Part shown: piece by piece, positions 10,734 to 21,479 of the stretch
How the letters are laid out: each line of letters begins with the position of its first letter
Numbering within the stretch: position 1 is the stretch's first letter
Assembly: GCF_037975245.1 (NCBI RefSeq)
Contig: NC_092571.1
Location: 14,319,417 to 14,383,416 of the forward strand
Length of the DNA: 64,000 nt
Reading direction: 5' to 3'
DNA from: Apostichopus japonicus
Lineage: Eukaryota > Echinodermata > Holothuroidea > Aspidochirotida > Stichopodidae
Position numbers and translations under genes: made by a program
Notes under the pieces: generated by a model
Databases searched by the model: none
What the model was told of the DNA's origin: nothing
Seen by the model: the letters and a program-made list of their open reading frames with translations, nothing else

Positions 10734-12368
10734 ATCAAATCAATCAATAGTCATAAGCCAAATTGGCCCGTTGACCTCCCCGAAGATTATAAACATTCTT
10801 AGGTTTGTAACCTTTTATAATGTTAATCCGGTGCCTGCCATCTTCGAGTAGCTGGGCTGCAGAACGGCCGTTTGTAACCGCAGGGTAGCCCACAGAGTAC
10901 AGCACATGTAAGGCCTCCACAACGTACAGCATGTCCGAACCATTTTGCGTTATGTTGAAGAACAGTTTCAGACGAGAATAGCCATCGGCCCGCAATCTTA
11001 GTGTTCAGTTCCTCATTCGACACATGGTCCTTCCATGTGAGACCAAGCAAACGTCGCCAAATTTCTCTACCTAAAGCGTCAAGGCGATTCATGTCAGCCG
11101 CTTTTATGGTCCAGGTGCTACAACCGTATGTAAGACGAGATGCAACCAGAGCTCTGGTCAGGTGGAGTTTAACATCCATAGAGATACGATTCGACTTCAA
11201 ATATGCACAGTTGTTGAGGGTTGCCTTTGTCATGGCTACACGAGCACGGATCTCACGACTATCGTTGAGATTGTAGGTGATGTAGGTGCCAAGGTATTTA
11301 AACTCAGGTGTACGCTTCAGAGGGTTGCCTCTATAATAGATGGTATCAACACTCATAGAAGTTTGAATAATCATGTATTCTGTCTTGTCCGGATGAATCA
11401 CCAAGCCATAGTCATCAGCAATGTCTCCTAAGATATTCAACATTGCTTCAGCATCAGCAGCAGAGAGTGCCATCAAGACTAAATCATCTGCATAGCGTTG
11501 TTCCTATGAGGCAAGACCGTCAACATTTGGGGCAGGCAGATGATTGGTGCGTTCGTCCCATTCACGCATTATGTACTCTGTGTATATGTTGAAAAGAGAT
11601 GGCGAAATTGGGCATCCCTGTCGTACACCGGCTGGCGTTGGAAACGGAGCAGAAGTATGACCCTTCCAGGAGATGGTACCGTGTGCGTCACTGTAGAGAT
11701 TCTCAATGATCCGGACTAAATCCTCTGCCATACCAAGCCTGCGAAGTATCTCAAATAGCTTGGTGTGAATAACACTGTCAAATGCTTTGCGAAAGTCAAC
11801 AAAAATAAGATGTAAGGGTTGTTTGACTGCAAGGTAAGCTTGTGCCAGGCCTTTAACGCGGAAAATTGCATCAACAGTAGATTTACCAGGGACAAATCCA
11901 CACTGTGCATCTGAAACTTCTATTGCAACAAAAGGGATCAATCGTTGCTGGATTATGTTGAGGATAATCTTGCTCATGTGGCTAATGAGAGCCAGTGTCC
12001 TGTAATTACTACAGTTGCCACGGTCGTTCTTTTTATGGAGAACTATGTATGAAGAGTTAGTTAGAGAGTAAGGCCAGGTTCCTATCAACCACATATCTTG
12101 TACCGCATTATCCAACGCAAGGCGAATATGAGCATCTTCAGCTACTGATTTGATGAATTCGCTAAGGACTAGGTCAGAACCAGGTGCTTTGTTGTTTTTC
12201 AGGCTCTTGATCGCAGTGTTGATCTCTTCTGATGTTGGTGGGTGGGGAGTGCATGGATAACGGATGACTGCTGGTCTTTGGTTATCAGAGTGAGACAGTT
12301 CGCGAGCATATTCTTCCCAGCGTTGAACTTCATCATCAACAGTCAGTAGAACACAGCCGTAAATACAG
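10734..12368 (-). mobile_element. RTE-like LINE, 5'-truncated
   Basis: A 1.64-kb non-LTR retrotransposon on the minus strand, inserted only in unit 1; unit 2 has the empty site at about 33.22 kb. A 9-bp duplication GTATATACA flanks it (10725-10733 and 12369-12377). The 3' end carries short ATTG/TTGATT repeats, as is usual for RTE-clade elements instead of poly(A). The endonuclease region is missing, so the insertion was 5'-truncated during target-primed reverse transcription. Confidence 0.85.
10823..12345 (-). pseudogene. RTE-like reverse transcriptase (frameshifted)
   Basis: Encodes RT motifs from the finger region to the thumb and C-terminus: SLKNNKAPGSDLVLSEFIK, a CGFVPGKSTVDAIF block, FVDFRKAFDSV, AGVRQGCPISPSLFNIYTEY and, after a frame break, RYADDLVLMALS and YLGTYITYN. 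The LFNIYTEYIMREW stretch is typical of the RTE group. An in-frame stop at 11504 precedes YADD, which is read in another frame, so the gene is inactive although the catalytic motif itself survives. After the RT, the WTIKAADMNRLDALGREIWR segment matches the usual RTE C-terminal part. The ORF is cut at its 5' end. Confidence 0.82.
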
Positions 12369-12377
12369 GTATATACA

Positions 12378-13470
12378 GGTAAATATAAACTAAACGCTGG
12401 TTATGCGAAATAATCCTCTGACGCTGTACAAAGCTTTTGCGCCCGGTGCTTGGCTAAGTAACTTTTAAATGTTAAAGAATCGATATCTCATTGATATTTC
12501 AATGAAATACTGCGTGAAATCTTAAAAAATGAAACGAAAATCGCCTTCAACCTGAAAAGTGAATGTCACAATGACAAGGTTGTGCAGAGATGTCGGTGGT
12601 TCTCTTAAAAACAAACGGATGTGAACTGATTATGAAAGAATGTTTCACATAGTGAACGTAGGGCAAGCAATGTCGCTTATTCCACTATTTAAATCTACCA
12701 TGAGCCCACACTACATCTTCACCCATTCGACACACACCAAAACGGAAACAACAGTCCACTTTTAATTACAAAAATATGCTGCCTCAACTAGGTCACCACA
12801 CAAAGGTTATAAATATTTCCTAATATTTGTCCTAATATTAAGCCTTTGAAGAAGATCCTGCTAGAATCTCCCACACAGGCACTCTAGTGGATAAGCAGTT
12901 TGCTAACAGTTTTATTTTATTCTAATATTTTCTTCATACTACTTTAGGCTCTAAGGTCAAAATCTTATGTGCCGTCTTCCATGGTTATAATTATCACATG
13001 TTCTAATGTAGCTATATTCACCACTGCGTGCAGGTCTCCGTTTCTTAAAATTGAAGACTATTAAACAACACAACAAGGCTTCTTTGTATCACTGTACTTA
13101 TCAATAAATATCACTTGAAGAAAGTTCACGTGTGTTTGTACGTTAGCGTTGAACGTTTACAAAGATGAACCTGGCAATGACAGGACAGGAATACCAGGAG
13201 GCGCATGTAAAATGGAGCTTGGGATCAAAAACAATTAGAAGTCCCTTAACCATACCCACCAGCCCACCGACTTCGGAGCAACGCGTGCAAGGAAACACTG
13301 AGCTTAAAGTCATTTTAGATTAAAATTGGATACTTCAACATTAACGGGGAGTAAGCAGTTATAAAAGTAAAAGCTTCTGTTGGTGCGATTTAGTATTCAG
13401 AAATTGGTCTTGGATAGTTTGTTAAATTTGAACGTTTCTTTTCTTCTTGGGGTGGGGATATATTTATATG
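12378..13470. other. No gene seen
   Basis: AT-rich sequence between the RTE insertion and the A1 exon, collinear with 33.23-34.36 kb of unit 2. As the region downstream of A1 it could hold 3' exons, but I see no transmembrane or other exon with convincing splice borders. Confidence 0.5.
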
Positions 13471-13562
13471 TTAAGCGATGGCTATACAAATAATGAATAG
13501 ACACTTTTCTCTTTCATAGCATTTGCGTACACGGTTGATAATAAAAATGACAAGAAACTCAC

Positions 13563-14397
13563 CTGGATTACTTTTAGAGATGTTAAACTCACATCGGCCA
13601 GAATACTGCGGTGTAGAAAAGAACTCCAGCTGTTCCTGAGTAGCGATGCATCCAACGGTTGAGTTCTGATCACAAGACATGACGTTAATAGAAAGCTCTT
13701 GAATACCGTTATCATCTGTGTAATGTTTCTGAAAATCACAGCCCTCGGGCTCGATCATTTCCAGATTTATCGGTGGAAACCCGTTTGTTATTGAACAAGA
13801 TATAGTTATGTGGTAAGAGCCAGATGGGGATGAGGAGGGGCCTTGACAAACAAGGGGTGTAGAAGGCTGGTAGACTGTAGAGAGATGATATGTGTGATGA
13901 GAGTAAAGAGTATACGGAGATTCAACATCAGTCAATGACAGATGATAAGTACCAGCATCCTCTCGTTGAAGGTTTAAGATGGACAAAGAAAAATCAACTT
14001 TAGTAACTTCAGACCAGGGGTAAGACCGATCTTCCTCGATATAGTCTACTTTTACTTGAAATAAATATCGATTGACTGTCTGATTCTGTCTGAATTGAAT
14101 ACCGTTGTAGGAGTAAATTGGTTTAGAGGGAACGTATCCATTAGTACGTCCGGTAAAGTTCATCGCTACTCGTAAACCATCTATATATATAAATATGTTA
14201 CCTATATATAATTCAATATGATCTTTGTTAACAGCAATATCCGGGAACGAGAAGTCACAGCCTAGCATAGCATAGCATTCCTTTGAATTTACTGTCTGTC
14301 CTTCTGTGCAGTGATAGTTACAACCAATTACGTTACAAGTATACAATACCAAGAAGATGGCAAGATGAAAGAACTTTGAAACAATGAAACCATCCAT
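13563..14397 (-). CDS. A1: signal peptide + two Ig-like domains, 5' exon
   Basis: An open exon of 278 codons plus one base (phase 1), ending at a strong donor (CCAG|GTGAGT, 13563/13562). Residues 1 to about 25 form a signal peptide (MDGFIVSKFFHLAIFLVLYT). The first domain begins with CNYHC and carries Cys at C-x3-C-x10-C-x5-C, a YLFQVKV stretch and the F-strand motif DAGTYHLSL, in which the usual cysteine is absent. The second domain (about residues 172-278) has VCQG, the B-strand TISCSI, STVGCIATQ and RCEFNIS. N-glycosylation sequons NFT, NQT, NST and NIS are present. The product is probably a secreted or surface recognition protein; downstream exons are not visible here. Ig2 is nearly identical to that of A2, whereas Ig1 is closer to A3. 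Confidence 0.75.
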
Positions 14398-14506
14398 GTT
14401 TTAATAACTAACGACTTTTAAAGTTGTCCAACGTCGCAGACGTGCGTTTGTGCCTATATTTATTTTGAAAACTCTTATGAGAGATAGAAAATGATCTTTG
14501 TTACAA

Positions 14507-14516
14507 TGCGCATGCG
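14507..14516 (-). promoter_or_regulatory. TGCGCATGCG palindrome upstream of A1
   Basis: TGCGCATGCG 110 bp upstream of the A1 start codon, at the same distance as in A3. It resembles an NRF1 half-palindrome and probably marks the promoter. No TATA box is obvious. Confidence 0.5.
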
Positions 14517-14519
14517 TTA

Positions 14520-15950
14520 ATTTGCTTTCAACTGAGCATGACTGGAGAATATATTTCCGACATGAAAACATGCATGCACGAGAGGTTTCGAATTTTGAAC
14601 GTCGTTATGTTTTGTTTTTATTTGAGCAGTTATATAATCTAAGAAGTAGGCTAATGGTTTTTATATAACATTGTTATTTAATGACAAACATATTTGTTGA
14701 AGGGTGAGTGTGTGTGTGTATGAATCGTTTGTTGTCCTTTTGTGTTCTCGCTATTAATTGAATGCTTTTACGTGGCTTTAGAAACAGTACCCTACAGTAA
14801 CATCAAATCAAGTTTTAGTATGTAACCAATGTCATTAATATACTTCCTACTGAGTTAGACCGAGAAAAACAGAATGAGAATGCAACGTGGCGCTTGAAAT
14901 GAAGCACTGATAGCGCATAAGCATATATACATAATCTTCATCATTTTAAAGTGATACATTCATCATTAACGGAATGACTGTACCTGAAAGTGATGACGCT
15001 CTCACGTGAAAAATTTAACAAAACTGAATTCGTGAGCATTCTACTTTCATCTGCTCTGGTGACCTGACGAGTGAATTCAAAATTTGATGGCACAATGTAG
15101 ATTAGAACTTATCACCAATTGAAGGTTAAAGTATCATCTTCCAAATGAGGTATAAACAAATAATCCGGAGTTACATTCTGTTTTTTTTTTGGGGGGGGGG
15201 GGCTTTATATTTCAAATCCAGGTGAATTATTACATTTATAGTTCTCGATCATCCGCATCAAATTAATTTTAGTGTTTCTTTATCACAGTTTAAATACAAC
15301 AGGCTCGTGCACTCATATGGTAGGAAGATTAGTGAAACGCATTTACAAATGGTGAAACCTTTATTACCCTACCATTGCTTTTTTGGTAGAATCCTTAACC
15401 CTTACTTATTGAATAATTTATGGAATATAATTAACGGCATTTTTCATTGTGCAATTATCAGGTAATTTATATTGACTATGCACACCTCGATAACGAAGGT
15501 CCAAGCCGACTTTGAACTCAATTCGTTTCCAAAGAATATGGCAAAACTTTGTCAGAGAACTGAACATCAGTCTCCATTTTGATGGTCCTCTAACCCGCCT
15601 TACCTAATAACCATCCGTTTATAATGGTAGTTCTATAATGTGGAAATATATTCAAATTCACTTCAGAAAACGAAAAGACACATGATGTCATCCTTGTTAA
15701 GAAATAGTTGAAGTGGTTTCTTATGAAACTGTTTGTACTTTTCGCAAACATCTAATTATTTGGATATTTCTGTCCGCCTTTTTTTCTTCAATCAGAGTAA
15801 CTTCTTACATCAATGCATGTAAGGAAGTTTCAAATTTACAGTCACGCTTTGCCAAATGTTTCAATGATTATGATTACTCTGAACATATGTCTCTAACACT
15901 CGTCGGCTTTTAGTCATATATAACTGGATATGAGTAGATTCATGTTAGGT
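14520..15950. other. Intergenic, no gene seen
   Basis: Collinear with unit 3 (61.29-62.64 kb), including the GTGTGTGTGT tract at 14708; unit 2 has only about 0.75 kb here (35.39-36.17 kb). A T11G12 homopolymer run lies at 15181-15202. No exon with splice borders is recognisable. Confidence 0.5.
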
Positions 15951-15959
15951 AGAGCTTAC

Positions 15960-16434
15960 CAAAAAGACGGTATGTGTGTTGCAATACAGTCGGGCCGCCA
16001 GTCCAGTCTCTGTTTGTAGACTTTATTTCAACTTGATAAGTTCCAGCATCGTCTAGCTGGATATTTAGGATTGAGAAATTAAAGCAAAAAAAGCGATCCC
16101 CTTGGTCATAATAAAGGTATTCAACTTGGAATAGATAACGATCATAAGTATGATCATCATAGTACCAGAACATTCCAGAGTAAAGAAAGGTAGCTCGAAG
16201 AACATTATCATCGGTAGCTAGCTCGGTGAAATTCAAATCTAATCTAAATATATATGTATATATATATGAAAATGAAATATTTGGAAACGATAAGTTACAG
16301 CCTACAACCACATAACAGTCTGTTGAATTTACTGTAGGTCCATCTTGACAGTGATAATCACAATAAATATCTTCGGAAAATGAAAAAGTGATAAGAAAAA
16401 ATAAAAAGCAATGTAAAACAGGTACAAATCCCAT
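15960..16434 (-). CDS. B1: signal peptide + single Ig-like domain, 5' exon
   Basis: An open exon of 158 codons plus one base, ending at TTTTTG|GTAAGC (15960/15959), phase 1 like the A exons. The leader MGFVPVLHCFLFFLITFSFS is a clear signal peptide. The domain carries CDYHC and the same C-x3-C-x10-C-x5-C spacing as the A-type Ig1, then RYLFQVEYLYY and the F-strand motif DDAGTYQVEI without its cysteine. The exon stops after HTYRLF, where the A exons continue directly into Ig2. The sister exons are B2 (36178-36652, open) and B3 (62653-63123, frameshifted). What follows downstream is unknown: a one-domain protein, or splicing to a separate 3' part. Confidence 0.72.
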
Positions 16435-16570
16435 ATCGATAGATCGCGGTATTGTGACAATAATACACAGTAAATATGATGAATTTATTGCAACACTTCG
16501 CGCATCCGTCTGTAAAGCGAGGAGCGTTGTTTATGAATCAAAACAAGGAGTCGTTCTTAAGTAAAACCCG

Positions 16571-16580
16571 TGCATGCGCA
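16571..16580 (-). promoter_or_regulatory. TGCATGCGCA palindrome upstream of B1
   Basis: TGCATGCGCA lies 137 bp upstream of the B1 ATG; the identical motif sits 134 bp upstream of B3. It is the mirror arrangement of the A-type TGCGCATGCG and fits an NRF1-like site. Confidence 0.5.
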
Positions 16581-16599
16581 CTTGTGTGTGTTTCATTTG

Positions 16600-17350
16600 A
16601 ATAATATATGTGCTGATTCAAAATGAAAATGAACAGGCTGACAATGATTTTTTTTTATGGCTACGTGACAATCAAAATTAATTTAACTTTTAGTTTCGAG
16701 AGAAGGAAGTCTGCTGATGTCTGTAGTATTTTCATAACCTTTTAACTTGTAATGGATTCAAAGCAGTTGAAATCGCTCGGATGATTTTATTTTATACATG
16801 CAAGTCAAACTGAGGTTTTAAATTCCATGTGTCTGCATTTTCTGTAAGAAATTATAATGCGTTAAGCTTTTAAAGTATGCAATGGATTGTCGAGTTTCGT
16901 GAAATTTACATAGTTACTATCTAACTTAACCAGATTCACCACTGAATGAGTTGTTATACGTATCTATTAAAGACAGAAAACATATCTTTAAGGCTAAAAT
17001 GAGGATTTCTTTGACGATAGTTTTTATATTTCAACAACTTTTTATCGTACCGATTATTACTCAATATAAGATAATTGTAAGTAATTAAGGTGAGACAACC
17101 CTCATAGACTTTAGCAAGCAATGTCCTATTTTTACAGTCGTTCATAGTAGGCAACGCAGGTAATTGAAGCCATCTATTGTAATATTTTAAAGAGAATATT
17201 TCATATCTTTTTCTCTTTGTTTCCAAAGTTTCCACGATGGTTAAACAATATTAACGTGTATGTGAGACTTTTAAACCGACCATTTGGTTGCCTAGTTTTC
17301 TTCTACAATTCTCCGGCCGAATGATCCAACAACAATGTTGAGTGCATAAC
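16600..17350. other. No gene seen
   Basis: AT-rich sequence collinear with 63.28-64.0 kb of unit 3. The short open frame at 16954-17235 is conserved only as broken sequence in unit 3, so I do not regard it as coding. The TTGGTTGCCTAG stretch near 17.285 kb recurs at 20.38, 37.34 and 63.93 kb, a smaller dispersed repeat. Confidence 0.45.
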
Positions 17351-17359
17351 GTGCGCGAG

Positions 17360-18007
17360 CAAGGGCGGCGGAAGCACTTTTAATCTGGGGGGGCACCGAC
17401 ATCAAAGGGCACTTTGCAGAAATTCGATTGGACTGATGTAGCCTGATATTTAGTACCCTTTATAACTCTTAATGTATTATCTTATTTGCGTATACACATC
17501 ACCCCATCAACGCCCCCCCCCCCCCCTCAAGGAAAATATGCATACTGGCACTGCAATATCCAATGTGCAAATTAGGAAACAAGGAACAAGTTTTCTATTG
17601 AGACAAATGAGAAATCATGCTAGTTGCTAATGTATGAATTTTCCGAATGAGAGTTTATTTCTTGTTAATATCTTAACAAATTGTTTCCATTCGAAATAGC
17701 TTTGAGTTTCGCCCACATAAATTCATTAAAACTCAAGGGCGTAGCCAGGATTTGCAAAGTTGGATGCACGACTATCTGAGCGGAGCGCCACCATCGGTTG
17801 GCGCGGAGCGTACAAGAAAAATTTTGGTTTTACAAACCCCTCAGATGGCCGGAAACGGCCCTTCCAGAGTGTTCATTCCGGTTCCCTGGCCTCTTGCTAA
17901 CTTAAGACACCTCAATTTTTATGTAGAAAAAGGGCACATTTTTAACCCTGAGGAAAAGTGGGGGGCACGTGCCCCCTGTGCCCTCCCCCCCGGTTCCGCC
18001 GCCCTTG
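17360..18007. mobile_element. hAT-like non-autonomous DNA element
   Basis: A 648-bp element with terminal inverted repeats CAAGGGCGGCGGAA / TTCCGCCGCCCTTG and a perfect 8-bp target duplication TGCGCGAG (17352-17359 and 18008-18015). Eight-bp duplications and C/G-rich short inverted ends fit the hAT superfamily. An internal CAAGGGCGTAGCCAGGA at 17736 resembles a second left end, so it may be a composite of two related elements. It contains no transposase. Confidence 0.75.
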
Positions 18008-18015
18008 TGCGCGAG

Positions 18016-19390
18016 AGAAGTGAAGTGCGCGAGCTCCACCTGCCCCATCCATGGGGGGGAGGGGGTGTCTCTCCCTACCCCGCCAACCCAGAACACTTAT
18101 CAACGAATTTGATTATTATTAGTAATAATAGCCGTACAACCCTATGAATATGACGTGATTTGAAGTGGAGATTTCGTTTCATGACGAATATCATACGATC
18201 ATACGATTTCATGACAATAGTCCATTGTTAATCAATTACGATTTGTTACGACATTTCAGATGATAAAAGTTGAAAACAGTAAGCTTCTATATTATTTATC
18301 TCTTGATTTGTGGTAAAAGAGTTTCATTTTGAAATCATATACAACGATTAATCCAGAGTATTATTATCAATTGTTAAATATTTTATAAAGGTTACATGTC
18401 CAGATTTGACTTACTAAATTATCTTTTTTCATTCAGGTGTGTAACAGGGGACCTGTGTATGACTCATTGTATACAATGTCCCTACCGCTTCTCATGGCTT
18501 TATCATGTAAAACTGGTAAAGGTGGGTACCCAATATTCAGTTAAAACTGAAGTGCTATAGTTTCTTAGCATGTGTTAAATTTATAACTAGTTGCTAATGA
18601 GAAGGACTTACAAACAGAAAATACTAAACACACAATCCTATGCATATATAGATTGATTGGACTAACCACTCAGGTTTCGCCAATTAATTCGTCCTTATAT
18701 GAACGTGTGTTACGGTGTTATAACACACTTCAGTTTATACTGACGGCTGTCTCTTATTCAGAGTACAAACTGATGACGCCATGTATATTTGGGTGGATTT
18801 GCCAAAAACGACGCGTATTTAGTCCGCCTTAACGCTCCGAGAGCAACTGTTTCAATTCCACAAGTTTCTGTATATGGGTGTGACATACAATTACATGACT
18901 GTGCTACTGTCGTGTTAGGGGTCTTGGTCTTGATAAGAAAAATGCAAAATATAACTATATACAATTAATGACAGACTTTATTGTTATCAGATAGTGAGAA
19001 TCACTTAACGTAATCATTTCTGACCTTTAAGGTAACAACTTCAACTTAGGGTAGCTATCATTTCGCTCGATTACTTTCTTTCTCTTATGACAAGTGCCAA
19101 AAGCAACAACAATCCTTGTACATATGTTACTAAATAAGTTTTGTGTTTTTCTTTATTCTCGTGTGTGTGTGTAGCTTGCAACGTAAAGAACATGATTAGT
19201 GCGACGGCTGACTCGGCTGAGTCAACTGAGGCTAATTTACACCACGTTACAATTTCAAAGGGTAGCGTAGAATATTTATTAACCTGTGAGTAAAGAGGCT
19301 TGTCTACAAATGACGAAAAGTTGCGGCTTTCTTGGCTAAATTACTTCACGAATAGCTACGTTTTTAAGCTCTCAAATGAAGGACTGCGTT
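18016..19390. other. No gene seen
   Basis: AT-rich, with a few short open frames and no splice-bordered exon or known domain. It has no clear counterpart in unit 2, where LINE insertions and deletions occupy the corresponding position. Confidence 0.4.
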
Positions 19391-19394
19391 TTTT

Positions 19395-19566
19395 TTTAAG
19401 TGACCCGCCCTTCGTGATCCAAAACGTTACGGCCAAACGGCACTACTCAACCATCCCATCCTGTCAAACAAAACTCAAAAGTCAAGCGAGCCAAAAAAGT
19501 AAATACGCCCACCGACCGAGGCAAACCCCCAACCACCCACTCAAACATTCAAAAAAACACAAAGGA
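19395..19566 (-). mobile_element. LINE family A 3' end fragment
   Basis: Minus-strand copy of the terminal about 170 nt of family A (3'UTR), recognisable from GTGACCCGC at its 3' end, AACGTTACGGCCAAACGG and CAAGCGAGCCAAAAAAG. It is 5'-truncated as is usual for LINEs. The terminal hairpin has decayed compared with other copies. Confidence 0.8.
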
Positions 19567-19754
19567 CGTTGCTTTATATGGGTGTAATTCAAGTTTTCAT
19601 AAATAGCAGTATCATTCTACCAAATCGTCTGACTGTTGCCATGGTCAGTCGAGGGCGCTGTAACAAATCTCTGTTGAAGTTAAACACCTTCCCACTCTCG
19701 GCCTGTATTGGCATGGTGTGTGCTATCGATCGTTGAGGATCCAATATTAAATAA

Positions 19755-20000
19755 GGCCCGGATGTCCCTAGCCTCTATGGGCTTATGAGTGGGGTGTTGG
19801 GCTACAAGCTTCGTTTGGTTCGTCTTCATCCTGTGGCACGGTCATCCTTCTGGCACCTTCTTCTGACACCCTCAGGCGGGTTGTGCCACTAGGGGCTTCT
19901 TTGTCTGCTGGTCCTGACGTTGGGATTGCAAAACTCGACAGATTCCCCTCGGAAAAACTTTTAGCCGATGTTTGGAGGCATATGAGCGGCCGGAATACAT
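19755..20000 (+). pseudogene. LINE APE endonuclease fragment
   Basis: Plus-strand remnant of the endonuclease domain of family A. The first half matches LYGLMSGV...LRLVRLHP in the alternative frame seen at 4.45-4.59 kb, then jumps over about 160 nt to the region reading LLADVWRHM. It is frameshifted and internally deleted. Confidence 0.7.
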
Positions 20001-21255
20001 TCCACGAAGTCATCATTGCATACCGTTATTACTCGTTGTATTCGACATATTAGATTTATGAGTAATATATTTTTTAAATTTATTGTTGACTCATAGCACT
20101 TTTTGGTCTCTTTTATCTAAGATTGTGTCGTATATATTTGATTAATTCTGACCAAGTCATTCGTATAGAGTTAGTTAATTTATTATGTGAAAGCAAAAGG
20201 TAACATTTCTTACATTATGATTTTTTCCCTCTTTGAATAAAAAATTATAATAATAAAAAACCATCTTGAAATAGTTTAGTGGTGATATTTAAGGTGTATT
20301 ATCCAAAACGTTCTGCAGGTTGTCCAAGTTTATTGAATCGATATGATCGAGGTATATGGAACAAAAATTTGACCATGTTGGTTGCCTAATGCAATTTTCT
20401 AATAATTCAATAACAAAGTGGAATGATCCATCAACTCCATGAAGTACATGCCGCGCTAAACAATGGGGGCAAGAAACAAACTCCTGCCTCTTCACAATCT
20501 CTCCCTCCCATGCACACATCACCTCTTTAATATATTTGCCACTTTAAACGCCTGTTATGGCAATGTGATCCGAAACAGTTCTGTATATATTTTAAATGGC
20601 ATGAAGTCGAGGTTTCATAAGTGAAAAATAATTCATTACGAAGCAGTAATGAATTAAATGCATGGCTGTGACAGGACACCATATGATGACTGCCAAAAAG
20701 CATCAAGAGAACGTCAAAGTTTATACCGTAATCCCATTAAATTGCAATAGCTGTCATTTATTCTTTGTAATTTTTTTTCTTCTAAATGAGAAACAACTCC
20801 ATACCGTTGTCAAAGTATGATATGTCAGATCGAACGAAGTTTGTTTATATATGCTAATCAATAAAATACAATTAATTAATTAAAAATAAAACTAGTCTAG
20901 TAACCATGCTCATAAGCATTTAGTTTCAGATGGCGCTGTACCACTATATAACAAGAGGAAGTCATAGAATTCTAACTGCATATTTCTTTAGGTGATAAGA
21001 GTAGATAGAGTATGTGTTATTCAAGTAGGAGATTGTTATGAGCATATATTACAGAGGACAATATCTCAGGTGGAATGTCTTTATCTGTCTCTCTTATATA
21101 CATCATCCAGCTATTGGCATTGGAATGACCTTGAACAGACGAGTTGCAGACTTACTGCGTAAGTATAACCCGACAACTAGTGAAAAATACATTTGGCGTG
21201 TTGCCCAGTTACCTGCAGCACTACAACTGATCACGTTGGGATTCTTCGTCAAAAT
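20000..21255. other. No gene seen
   Basis: AT-rich. The 20.88-21.26 kb part, with AGATGGCGCTGTACCACTA, is collinear with 38.46-38.53 and 40.42-40.93 kb, which flank the family B LINE, so it gives the empty site for that insertion. No exon is evident. Confidence 0.45.
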
Positions 21256-21268
21256 GCCAATGCATAGA

Positions 21269-21468
21269 TTCGCTTCTCGGCCTTTTGGCTAAGATCATGT
21301 GTAGTACCTGTTCCCTTTCGAGGGGAATGGTGATACACACCCGACGATGATCACACAGTCAGTCTCGATGCAAGGGGACTGGGGTTGAGAGCTGATCAGT
21401 CGTTCGGTAGTTTGGTAGTTTGGTTTTCGTGCCCAGGTTCTCTCCTGGGTGACTTTTCTTACAAAGTA
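21269..21468 (+). mobile_element. U2 snRNA-headed SINE, full copy
   Basis: A 200-bp retroposon flanked by a perfect 8-bp duplication TGCATAGA (21261-21268 and 21469-21476). Its first about 43 nt closely match the 5' end of U2 snRNA (CGCTTCTCGG, then TTTTGGCTAAGATCA, then GTAGTA, the branch-site-pairing segment). An unrelated body follows (GGGGACTGGGGTTGAGAGC), then a hairpin CCCAGGTTCTCTCCTGGG and the tail GACTTTTCTTACAAAGTA. Other copies are at 48362 and 57417, and a truncated orthologue lies at 40933 in unit 2. A functional U2 gene would not have this body or the target duplications. Confidence 0.75.
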
Positions 21469-21479
21469 TGCATAGAATA

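Noticed and set aside
13482-13739. 85-codon minus-strand frame overlapping A1
   Set aside because: Alternative frame of the A1 Ig2 region; its conservation in A2 only reflects conservation of the real frame.
17501-17527. CRISPR-like or regulatory C-run
   Set aside because: A simple homopolymer run within a hAT-like element; similar runs at 54029 and 55441 are also plain low-complexity sequence.
18120-18250. Short repeats (CATACGATCATACGATTTCATGAC)
   Set aside because: Only two or three imperfect repeats, no array and no conserved spacing.
21269-21320. Functional U2 snRNA gene
   Set aside because: Only about the first 43 nt match; the Sm site and 3' stem-loops are absent, and target duplications flank a longer unit.
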